Assembly: GCA_003313425.1 (NCBI GenBank)
Contig: NHZP01000011.1
Coordinates: 1 to 64,000 of the forward strand
DNA length: 64,000 nt
Origin: Pseudopyrenochaeta lycopersici
Taxonomy: Eukaryota; Ascomycota; Dothideomycetes; Pleosporales; Pseudopyrenochaetaceae
Reading direction: 5' to 3'
Shown here: positions 35,101 through 43,412 of the stretch, one piece after another
Position numbering within the stretch: the stretch's first letter is position 1
Layout: every line of letters begins with the position of its first letter
Translations under genes and position numbers: made by a program
Notes under the pieces: model-generated
Databases searched by the model: none
The model's input: the letters and a program-made list of their open reading frames with translations, nothing else
What the model was told of the DNA's origin: nothing

Positions 35101-35789
35101 GCTTATTCTACTATTTACTAAGCTTATTATATTCCTTAACTAGCTTATCTTTTTATTAAATAAAGCTGTGTTATTATTTAGTTAGTTCCTAGTTCTAAGT
35201 AGAAGTATTAAGATAGCGTGCGTCTAATAATTGTTTATCCTTATAGAGAGCATGCAAGGTATATCTAAATAGTATTGTTAGGTAGGCAAGTTATACAGGC
35301 TTAAGGCTTAAGAACTTACTAGGGTAATTCTTTATAAGCCTTATACCTAAGGGTGCTATTTACTAAATAGAAGCAGGTAGACTTAAACTTGCAGATACTA
35401 GCAAACCTAGAAGGCTACCTAGGGGAAGATAGTTATTAAAGTTCTTAGGGAGACCTAGATTAGCAGCTTCCTTACGTAGCTGTATCTAATAAGCTCCTAA
35501 AGTACGCTGTGTTGTATCGCGAGAGAAGGAATATAGGTTAACTTCCTTAGTTAATAAGTTAGCACAGGAGCTTATTAGCGCAAATTTAGGGTACTCTACG
35601 TCTTTAATAATAGGGTTTTCTAAGATAACTAGTTCTAAATCCTCTATAGCTTTATTCTTGTACTTCTCCTAGCGTTAATAAGCTCTTTCCCTAAGTTAAT
35701 CGCGAGCCGCCTGTGCTTTAGCTAACGCGTTGTCTTTCTAATAGGCTTAAAATTTAGGCCGCTAGCTAGAGGACCCTTTATTATAAGAG
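32129..35789 (-). mobile_element. Gypsy-1: Ty3/gypsy retrotransposon, truncated and RIP-degraded
   Basis: On the minus strand, reverse transcriptase motifs are readable through many TAG/TAA stops: VCVDY and DLNKASIKN near 32,610-32,640, FSTR and VMPIGLYN near 32,410-32,450, YIDNILVF (YIDD box with Asp to Asn) near 32,310, and KKEFYIDPRKLEFYI near 32,215-32,260. The frame ends at IKAVT, exactly where transposon B begins, so RNase H and integrase are lost. To the right (about 33,700-35,780) is gag-like coding sequence with many stops. Its 5' border coincides with the 378-bp LTR-like repeat at 35,794. Confidence 0.8.
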
Positions 35790-35793
35790 CTAT

Positions 35794-36171
35794 TGTGGAG
35801 TTAACAAGGTGGTTCGGCACAATCCCGCAGTTCTGGTGTTGTGAATGAGAGGTAACGTTGGACTCAAACGTGCGTGAATAACAAGAGCAGCCCTGCCTGT
35901 GCAGTCTGCTAGAAACGAAGGTAAGTATAGAGCCTAATTAAAAGCAATAAACAAAATAGTCTAAAATCTCATTAAATTAACGTAGCTAATACACTAGTTA
36001 CTTTACAAAATCTTAGTTTTAAAGTAAATTATCATAGTGTGTAGTGCATAGTACATAGTGTTTAGTGCATCACGTTAAGATCTCTCGCATCTCCAAGTCT
36101 TATCATTAAATTTTGCTAACAAAGGAAACCTATTATTACCTAATTACCTAGGTACCCTATATAACAGCACA
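35794..36171 (-). repeat. 378-bp LTR-like repeat, copy 1
   Basis: It begins TGTGGAG and ends GCACA (TG...CA in either orientation) and is the same length as copy 2 at 61,074-61,451. Differences between the copies are transitions. The left part of this copy keeps higher GC, while the right part is AT-mutated. CTAT lies directly left of it, and CTAT also lies directly right of copy 2. Confidence 0.75.
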
Positions 36172-36190
36172 AACCTCCCCTACTTTAAGC
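36172..36190 (-). other. Polypurine-tract-like run next to LTR copy 1
   Basis: On the minus strand CTTAAAGTAGGGGAGGTT directly precedes TGTGCTG of the 378-bp repeat, as expected for a minus-strand LTR element whose 3' LTR is this copy. A similar run lies at 45,988-46,004. Confidence 0.5.
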
Positions 36191-36277
36191 TTAGTCCTAT
36201 TAAGCTTACAACTCCTACTTATTATTCCTTCTCCTTATAAGTAGAACTACTAGCAGGAGGAGAAGAGAACTAGAAAA

Positions 36278-36281
36278 AGGA

Positions 36282-36313
<32 letters not shown>

Positions 36314-36315
36314 AA
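36278..36315 (+). repeat. (GAAA)n microsatellite
   Basis: About nine uninterrupted GAAA units. Confidence 0.9.
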
Positions 36316-38193
36316 TTGTTACCCTACAAACAAAGGGAAGGTAGTATAGGCTGCATTTCTACAAGAGGAGCAGTCCTTATAATCGTGCAGGTTCCTTTAT
36401 AAACTCTCGTACTTTATTGTTAACTCTCTTAAATATAGTAAGAAAAATGAAAGAAAACGCGTCTTAACCTTACTATTAAAGACGCTGGCAAGTATACTAT
36501 TATCCTAGTATCTCTTAAACAACTTAGAGGCACTTAGCTAATTAGAGTCTATTAAGCCTTACCTAGTAACTACTAATTAGTTAGGCTCTTAATAGTGCAG
36601 CTAAATTATCCTTACTTCTTCTTCTTAATCTCCTTAATCCTCTTACTACAACGAGGAGTCTGTAACAGTACATACAAATTTAACGCGCTCATATTAGGTT
36701 GCGCTTGCCTAGGATAAGAAGGCGCGAGAGGAGGTTCTATAGGTAACTAACTAGGCGAATATTAGCTTAGCGCCTGTTGCTATAATAACAACTTTTATAA
36801 ACTAGTATAAGTTAAAGTCTATAGAGACTTAGTTGCGCTTTAGATAGACAGGCGCCTTAGTTTCTCCTTCCTATCTAGTATCCTAGCAGCCTTACTATTA
36901 GGATTATTAGAAAGCTCCTTAAGAACCTTATCTAGGGTAGTGCGTTATTTAACTTACCTATTATACTTCTACTACTTAGCTTCTTAAGCTAGATTTATAC
37001 CTTTATTTAAGAAGAATAACTTATTAGGTACGCTAAAGTCTTTATCTTCCCTAAAAGTAAGCTTCTTATAATACTAGCAGATAACCTAATACTCTTTAAT
37101 TATTTTTACTATAGCCTTCCTAGTATCCTTAATAAATTAACAGATTAAACTAAGATTAGGCTAATCTGTAAATAAGTTAGTTAGTTCCTCTAAAACCAGC
37201 GGAGAGTCCTATCTTAGCTAACAGTTCACAGCCTTAGTAATGTTTAACAAGTATACTAGTATAATATCTCTAGGAAAGGCCTACTTAACGCTGCTATAGT
37301 AATTTAAGTGTCTAGAAGGTAACTTTAGCGCGGTAGTTAAGCTTTAAAAGGCAGCAGCAAGCTCTTAATAGGAGCCTATCTCAGGAATCTCTATTATAGT
37401 TATATCCTCTTCTACCTTAATAGACTAAGGCAAGATAGTTCGTTATTACTTAGTTACAGGCCTAGTAGATCTATAAGGCAGCCTAGGATTAGAGATGCAG
37501 ACGTAACTAGCCTTGTAAGGCTGACTAAACTATGTAACGTTAGGGAATTTCACACTGCAACTCTCTAGCTAGTCCCTTTTATTATCCTATCCCTTAATAT
37601 AACTAGTAGAGTTCTTAAGTCCTAAGTTTTCTCGCTAGTTCTAGTACTTATAGATAATATTATAAAAGCTACGTAGTATCTACGTATAGTTATCCTTATC
37701 TTTATTATTAAAAGAGATGCTTCTTTAGATAATATCTACGCCCCTGCCTAAGTATATAGCCTTAGAGATATTTAAGTTAACGTAATAGAAGTAAGTCCTA
37801 TCCCTAGGCTTAGTGTATTTCGTGTAGTAAGGGTAGGAAATTAGGTTAGGCTCCTTTCGCAAAACTGCGTATAGTAGCTAGTATTTAACGTTACCTCGCA
37901 CAAGCTGCTATATTAACGAATAATACATTACCTAACACTAGCTAAGGTTACTCTTACTATTAATTAGGCGCGTGTAGTAGAGGTATATATTAAAACTTTA
38001 ATTAAGGATTAAGACTAGCTTAGGATCCTTAAAATTCTAGCTAAAGGCGTTGTAGGTAATACTACTATACTCCTTAAATACTTTAATATATACTCCCTGA
38101 TTAAGAGCCTTAGCAACTTTATTCTAGTTAATTTAGACTTAAACTTTTACTAGGTAATAATAATAGCTCGTTAGGTCTTAATGCGTATAGTCT

Positions 38194-38364
38194 TGTCAGA
38201 TACAAGCGAGGGTACGCGATACTGTATTGTAGTACAAAGCTCGGGTGTAACCACTTGGCACACACACTCTCCATAAGAGGAGAAATAGGGAACACAGAAT
38301 AGATCAACCACGTTCATCATCAAAATTCATCAAAGATAAAGCTAAATAGTCCTTGAATCTGACA
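38194..38364 (+). repeat. Copia-1 5' LTR
   Basis: 171 bp, TGTCAG to CTGACA, identical to the 3' LTR. Confidence 0.95.
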
Positions 38365-38381
38365 ATTAAGAGTCTCACTGC
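38365..38381 (+). other. Copia-1 primer binding site, tRNA-Lys half-molecule type
   Basis: ATTAAGAGTCTCACTGC follows the LTR with no gap. Its complement (GAGACTCTTAAT) matches the anticodon arm of a typical tRNA-Lys(CUU), with the primer end falling at about nucleotide 39, the same point at which copia-type elements use a cleaved initiator tRNA. The assignment rests on recalled tRNA consensus, not on the host tRNA. Confidence 0.55.
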
Positions 38382-38401
38382 CTCAACCTTGCGCTAGAGC
38401 A

Positions 38402-39631
38402 ATGGCGCAAGCAACAAACTGCGATTTCGATATTATCCTGACAGATTACATGACTTGGAAGCCTTGGTACGAGCAGCTGGAGACCAGATGCCTATCTCTT
38501 AAGGTCTGGCACCTCGTCGACCCTTCGAGCGATGCTGCGCCGAAGACAGAGCCGACCCCTCCGACCGAGCCAAACATTGAAATGTATGAGAAACGAGCGG
38601 CGATCGGAGACCGACCTCCAGCGAACCCATCTGATTTAACGAATGGCGGACAAACCGCTTTTAAAACCGATGTTGATTACTATAAGACGCGACTTGACTC
38701 GTACAAAGTCGCAGCAACAAACTATAAAGATGAAGATGCAAGGTTAGATAAGCTGTCGGTCTACATCCAAGCAACAGTCTCTGTCCACCTAAAGAAGACA
38801 TGCTGCAGACCAAAGCTCTCAATCCGAGAATGGGTAGCTAGTCTAAAGAGCACTGTCGGCATCGACGATGAAGAAGAACAACTGCGCGCTCGGGATCGAT
38901 ACATTGCAGCCTTAAAGCCAATGAGACAACCAACGCATTGGGACAGCTGGCTGACTGAGTACGATCACGCAGCAACTATCGCAGAGACTGAAGAGATTGG
39001 AGAAGTCCAAAAACTCAATCATGTAATACAAGACTTCCTGAACGCAGTCAGCAAGGTCAGCCCTAACTGGGTGCCATCATTCCAAGACCAAGGAAGACGC
39101 GAGCCAGGAATGAACCGAAAAGAAATGATGAAACGCTTCCGAGACCACATGAGCTTATACTACCCAAAAGGGAGACAGCAGAAGGGCGCTTTTGCTGCAA
39201 GTGAAGCTTCATATCTCGCTGGCAGTGGTGAATCCACCCAGGACACGGACAGGGACGCCTCTCTCGTGCCCGATAGCGCATCATCTGACCAACCTAAACA
39301 GGGGTCAAGGAGGAAGTCCTCGTCAAAAAAACGCCCAGCTGGTCATTCGACCATATCCAAGCAGTCTCAGAATTGGGATAAAGCGGCAGCTGGAGGCACA
39401 AAATGCCCTGCTTGTGGACTACGCCATCTTCTAGCCAACTGCCTCTATATTGATGATAACAATGCCCCAGACTGGTTCAAGCCGAGGGAATCAATATCAG
39501 AGCTGGTAAAGCTACGCCTACAATACGATCCTGATGTACAGGAACAAGTAAGGGCATTGAAAAGACAACGAACACAAACACCAAGCTTCAAGAACTCTCA
39601 CACTCCTACGCCTGAGATATCTGCTGACTGA
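38402..39631 (+). CDS. Copia-1 Gag
   Basis: 409 codons from ATG 38,402 to UGA 39,629-39,631. The N-terminal half (about residues 1-240) is the capsid-like region of copia Gag, with the conserved YIQATVSVHLKK stretch near residue 120. A basic Ser/Lys-rich segment (about 300-325) precedes a zinc knuckle CPACGLRHLLANC (about 340-352; CX2CX3HX4C, slightly shorter than the usual CX2CX4HX4C). Gag would assemble the cytoplasmic virus-like particle and bind RNA. The stop lies in the sequence GAC-UGA-CUU and the same frame continues as pol. Confidence 0.92.
   Translation: MAQATNCDFDIILTDYMTWKPWYEQLETRCLSLKVWHLVDPSSDAAPKTEPTPPTEPNIEMYEKRAAIGDRPPANPSDLTNGGQTAFKTDVDYYKTRLDSYKVAATNYKDEDARLDKLSVYIQATVSVHLKKTCCRPKLSIREWVASLKSTVGIDDEEEQLRARDRYIAALKPMRQPTHWDSWLTEYDHAATIAETEEIGEVQKLNHVIQDFLNAVSKVSPNWVPSFQDQGRREPGMNRKEMMKRFRDHMSLYYPKGRQQKGAFAASEASYLAGSGESTQDTDRDASLVPDSASSDQPKQGSRRKSSSKKRPAGHSTISKQSQNWDKAAAGGTKCPACGLRHLLANCLYIDDNNAPDWFKPRESISELVKLRLQYDPDVQEQVRALKRQRTQTPSFKNSHTPTPEISAD
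39629..39631 (+). promoter_or_regulatory. Gag-Pol in-frame UGA, likely readthrough stop
   Basis: Gag and Pol are in the same frame, separated only by this UGA followed by CUU. UGA followed by CU is known to be a leaky context, UGA-CUA being the strongest and used in fungal peroxisomal isoform production. No other stop interrupts the 1,579 codons from 38,402 to 43,138. It could instead be a single nonsense mutation in this copy. Confidence 0.6.
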
Positions 39632-42600
39632 CTTGAAGGTCGGAAGATTACAACCATTAGTGCTGCGTTCAACGCTGCATCTTTCCAAGCCGAGCATTTA
39701 GACTACCCACTAAGACACTCCTTCATCCTAGACTCGGGCTCGACGATCCACGTCACGAACGACCGATCTCGACTTCGAAGCCTGCGTCCTCCCGTTACGG
39801 CAGATTACATACTGGCTGGGAACACACGAATTTTGATACAAGGATATGGAACAGTGTGGCTCAACCTAAGAGGGCCATATGGACCAACAAGGCTCGTGCT
39901 GAACGATGTGGCATGGTGTCCAGAGATCCTATGCAATCTAGTCTCATTCAGATTGCTTAGACAACAGGGCGTGTGGTGGGACAATAAGAATGAGCCTACG
40001 ACTCTCAAGAAGCGAGACGACTCAACAATCGCATGCCTAAAAGAAGCACATGGACAATGGATACTCGAGCAAGAAGACGAGATGCAGGCAGCATTTCACA
40101 TAAGAACAATCAATCCTCGATCAAAGCGAGCACCACAGAAAGCTGACGCGATGCGCTGGCATAAACGCATGGGACATCCAGGGCCGGCAGCTATCGAACA
40201 CCTAGTCCAGCAATCTGAGGGGGTGCGCATTAAGGGAGTTACAACAGTCAAGTGCGACGCGTGCGGAAGAGCCAAAACTAAGCGGCAAATACGACGCACA
40301 CCTCGATCAAACCACGAAGGCCCAGGAGAAAGACTAGCTATTGACTTCCATTCTTATGAGGAGGGAAGCTCAACGAAGGAGAAGAGTCAAATGCTCGTCA
40401 CTGATCGATACTCCGGTTTCCTATGGGACTTTTACTTCAAGGACAATCGACTTGGGAAGTCAATCATCAGGTTACTAGATATTATTGTCCAGTTCCTGAA
40501 GAAGCAGTACAACATTACTGTTAAAGTGATCGAATGTGATGGTGAGATTGCAACTACGAAGCCGGAGGTAGCACGATGGTGTACCGCGCAAGCAATACGA
40601 CTCGAACCTTCAGCTCCAGATACCCAAGCACAAAACGGTGGTGCTGAACGCTCAGGGGGTGTAGTCAAAGATAAATCTCGCGCGATGAGGCTAGACGCAA
40701 ACTTGCCGTGGGAGCTGTGGCCAGAGATTACACGAGCAGCGGTGTATCTATACAATCGAACGCCGAACTACTCGAATCATTGGAAGTCACCGTACAAAGT
40801 CTTCTTCACATTTGCAGCTCTCCGAAACGGTATCGTCACAACACCTCAAAAACCGAACCTGGCACACCTAAAAGCATATGGCTGCAAGGCCTTTGCCTTG
40901 ACTGATGACACTCTTCGAGGCAAATCACGACTCCAACGTCTTGATCCGCGAGCTTGGATTGGATACCTAGTTGGATATCGATCGTCCAGTATCTACAGGA
41001 TCTGGATTCCAACGATGGGCAAGGTGATCAGCACTCGAGACGTAGTGTTCGACGAAGACACGATATTCAACGGGAAGACAGAAGACATTATGGACAATCT
41101 CATGCACAGCACCTTGAACGAGATAGCTGCATGGGTGAGATCCGCTGAGCTTCCAGAACCTACCTACGATCAACCAGAGACTGAAACGTTCTTTGAAGAT
41201 GATACAACACAGGATACTGAGCCAACCCAAGAATATGATAGCCCAGGATACCGCCAAGGGAGGAAGACGGGGTACAGCTATCCTACGCCACCAGCGACTC
41301 CACCGCCGGTAGCTCTGCTTGCGCATCTGCTAGCAGGCGCTTATCAGGAAGACACTCAGGACTCAGATGCCTCATCAAAGACCGTCCCATGGAAGGCCGC
41401 ATTCATGGCTGGGACACAGGCTGGGAACATTGGAACGTACGAAGGCAAGCCAGTAGATAAAGCTCAAATGAACCGAATGCTGGCACAAGGTCTAAGGCCT
41501 CATCTCAACCAACTTCCACCGCCGCCGTCAACCCAGAGGCAGATAGAAGAACATCCACTCAGAGACTACTGGAAGGAAGCCCAGAGAGAGCATCTTAAGA
41601 GTCATGAGCAGATGAAATCATGGTCTGAAGTGCCCGTAAAGGAAGTAAAAGCAAAGGGTCAACAGATCTTAGACTGCATGTGGGTGTATACCTACAAGCT
41701 CGACAAGGACTATCGCTTCAAGAGCTGTAAGGCGCGATTAGTCGTCCGAGGAGACCAACAGAGAAATATTACTTCTCAGGAAACCTATGCAGCTACTCTC
41801 GCGAGCCGGTCGTTTCGAATGCTGATGGCGATCGCTGCTCATTTTGATCTTGAGCTCAAACAGTACGACGTCACGAATGCTTTCGTTCATGCAGCAATGT
41901 ACCGAGAGATCTACATGAGAATGCCACATGGCTATCGGAAGCCTGGGACAGTTCTGCAAGTCAACAAGGCCTTATATGGGCTCCGAATATCACCAGTCCT
42001 CTGGCAGAAGGAATTCACATCAACCCTCAAGAAACTGGGCTTTCAGAGCGTCCCTCACGAGCCATGCTGCCTAATTAAAGACGGAATTATCATATTCTTC
42101 TATGTCGACGATATCATTCTTGCATACAGCAAGCAGAAGGAGACTGAAGCCCGGCAAGCAATCCAACATCTTAGAGACAAGTACTCAATAACTGGCGGAG
42201 ATGATCTTCAATGGTTTCTTGGAGTTGAAGTCATCAGGAGCCGAGAGCAGCACAAGATCCAGCTATCACAAGCAGCATACGCGGACAAGATCAGCCGTTT
42301 AGTCGACAGAAAGGATATCCGACACGACACTCCAATGGCGGCCATTGAACCCAAGCCTCGGGAAGGCCTGGCTACTCTTTCAGAAATCAACAAGTACCAG
42401 CGCAAGATTGGATCTCTAATGTTTGCAGCTGTGACTACTCGTCCAGACATTGCATTCGCGACGTCACGACTAGCACGCTTTCTGATGAATCCGGGACAGG
42501 AGCATCATGATGCAGCCGATCGAGTTCTCCTCTACCTGCAGAGCACCAGAAATCGAGCGCTCGAGCTCGGCGGAGATAGTCGACTGGAAATCGCAAGCGA

Positions 42601-43138
42601 CGCCTCTTTTGCCGATAACACACTAGACAGAAAGAGCTCACAGGGATATACAATCAAGTTGTTTGGTGGCTTGATAGCTTGGAAAGCAAGCAAGCAAGAT
42701 ACAGTCACAACCTCGACGACAGAAGCTGAGCTTCTTGCGCTATCACAAGTTGCAAAAGAAGCTATATTCATATCACGACTACTCAAGGAATTGCAAATCA
42801 AACTGCCTGAGGACACAATCACGATACAATGCGATAACACTCAAACCATCCGGCTAATCAATGAAGAGGTCTCACGGTTGCAAACTAAGCTCCGGCATGT
42901 AGACATTCACAATCATTGGCTGAGACAGGAAGTGTTAAGAAGAAGTATTCGGGTCATCTATGTCCAATCGGCTGACATGCTAGCTGATGGCTTTACAAAG
43001 GCGCTGCCAGCAAATAAATGGGCACGATTTCTAAGCCAAATGGGCCTTGTAGAGCGCACAGGAAGCAGAGATCTAACAGCAGCACCCCTTGAAGAGATCC
43101 AAAGCCAAATTGAGAAGCTAGAGATCGAACAGGCGTAG
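39632..43138 (+). CDS. Copia-1 Pol (protease, integrase, reverse transcriptase, RNase H)
   Basis: Counting from the codon after UGA, about 1,168 residues. Protease: FILDSGSTIHVTND near residue 31-44, with the catalytic Asp. Integrase: zinc region WHKRMGHPG...CDACGRAK (near 170-215), then Asp in LAIDFHSY, Asp in VIECDGE and Glu in NGGAERSGG (DDE triad, near 235-345). Reverse transcriptase: ARLVVRGDQQ, KQYDVTNAFVHA, KALYGLRISPVLW and the FYVDDII catalytic box (near 670-835). RNase H: EIASDASFADN, STTEAELLAL, QCDNTQT, LRHVDIHNHW and ADGFTKAL (near 985-1130). All catalytic residues expected for copia are present. Expression should depend on readthrough of the gag UGA. A start codon downstream would omit the protease, so fusion with Gag is favoured. 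Confidence 0.93.
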   Translation, partial: LEGRKITTISAAFNAASFQAEHLDYPLRHSFILDSGSTIHVTNDRSRLRSLRPPVTADYILAGNTRILIQGYGTVWLNLRGPYGPTRLVLNDVAWCPEILCNLVSFRLLRQQGVWWDNKNEPTTLKKRDDSTIACLKEAHGQWILEQEDEMQAAFHIRTINPRSKRAPQKADAMRWHKRMGHPGPAAIEHLVQQSEGVRIKGVTTVKCDACGRAKTKRQIRRTPRSNHEGPGERLAIDFHSYEEGSSTKEKSQMLVTDRYSGFLWDFYFKDNRLGKSIIRLLDIIVQFLKKQYNITVKVIECDGEIATTKPEVARWCTAQAIRLEPSAPDTQAQNGGAERSGGVVKDKSRAMRLDANLPWELWPEITRAAVYLYNRTPNYSNHWKSPYKVFFTFAALRNGIVTTPQKPNLAHLKAYGCKAFALTDDTLRGKSRLQRLDPRAWIGYLVGYRSSSIYRIWIPTMGKVISTRDVVFDEDTIFNGKTEDIMDNLMHSTLNEIAAWVRSAELPEPTYDQPETETFFEDDTTQDTEPTQEYDSPGYRQGRKTGYSYPTPPATPPPVALLAHLLAGAYQEDTQDSDASSKTVPWKAAFMAGTQAGNIGTYEGKPVDKAQMNRMLAQGLRPHLNQLPPPPSTQRQIEEHPLRDYWKEAQREHLKSHEQMKSWSEVPVKEVKAKGQQILDCMWVYTYKLDKDYRFKSCKARLVVRGDQQRNITSQETYAATLASRSFRMLMAIAAHFDLELKQYDVTNAFVHAAMYREIYMRMPHGYRKPGTVLQVNKALYGLRISPVLWQKEFTSTLKKLGFQSVPHEPCCLIKDGIIIFFYVDDIILAYSKQKETEARQAIQHLRDKYSITGGDDLQWFLGVEVIRSREQHKIQLSQAAYADKISRLVDRKDIRHDTPMAAIEPKPREGLATLSEINKYQRKIGSLMFAAVTTRPDIAFATSRLARFLMNPGQEHHDAADRVLLYLQSTRNRALELGGDSRLEIASDASFADNTLDRKSSQGYTIKLFGGLIAWKASKQDTVTTSTTEAELLALSQVAKEAIFISRLLKELQIKLPEDTITIQCDNTQTIRLINEEVSRLQTKLRHVDIHNHWLRQEVLRRSIRVIYVQSADMLADGFTKALPANKWARFLSQMGLVERTGSRDLTAAPLEEIQSQIEKLEIEQA

Positions 43139-43229
43139 CTAGACGGTGATCGATGCTTCTTGTACACGACCTCTAGATTCACTAGAAGACAACGGAAGTA
43201 TTTCTTTTCCAGCTTGAAATGGTTTCCAA

Positions 43230-43241
43230 GCTGAGGGGGTG
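43230..43241 (+). other. Copia-1 polypurine tract
   Basis: GCTGAGGGGGTG directly precedes TGTCAG of the 3' LTR, the plus-strand primer position. Confidence 0.8.
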
Positions 43242-43412
43242 TGTCAGATACAAGCGAGGGTACGCGATACTGTATTGTAGTACAAAGCTCGGGTGTAACC
43301 ACTTGGCACACACACTCTCCATAAGAGGAGAAATAGGGAACACAGAATAGATCAACCACGTTCATCATCAAAATTCATCAAAGATAAAGCTAAATAGTCC
43401 TTGAATCTGACA
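43242..43412 (+). repeat. Copia-1 3' LTR
   Basis: 171 bp, identical to the 5' LTR; followed by target duplication AGTCT. Confidence 0.95.

Larger units (their letters stand above)
38194..43412 (+). mobile_element. Copia-1: young full-length Ty1/copia retrotransposon
   Basis: This 5,219-bp element has two identical 171-bp LTRs (TGTCAG...CTGACA) and a perfect 5-bp target duplication AGTCT (38,189-38,193 and 43,413-43,417). It has a 37-nt leader with a primer site, gag, pol and a polypurine tract before the 3' LTR. Its base composition is normal and its frames are intact, in strong contrast to the RIP-degraded gene it entered. Identical LTRs mean recent insertion. It looks potentially autonomous, apart from one UGA between gag and pol. 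Confidence 0.95.

Noticed and set aside
39833..39835. TTG as start of a separate pol gene
   Set aside because: The frame is open back to the gag UGA and the protease active site lies upstream of this TTG, so a start here would remove the protease.
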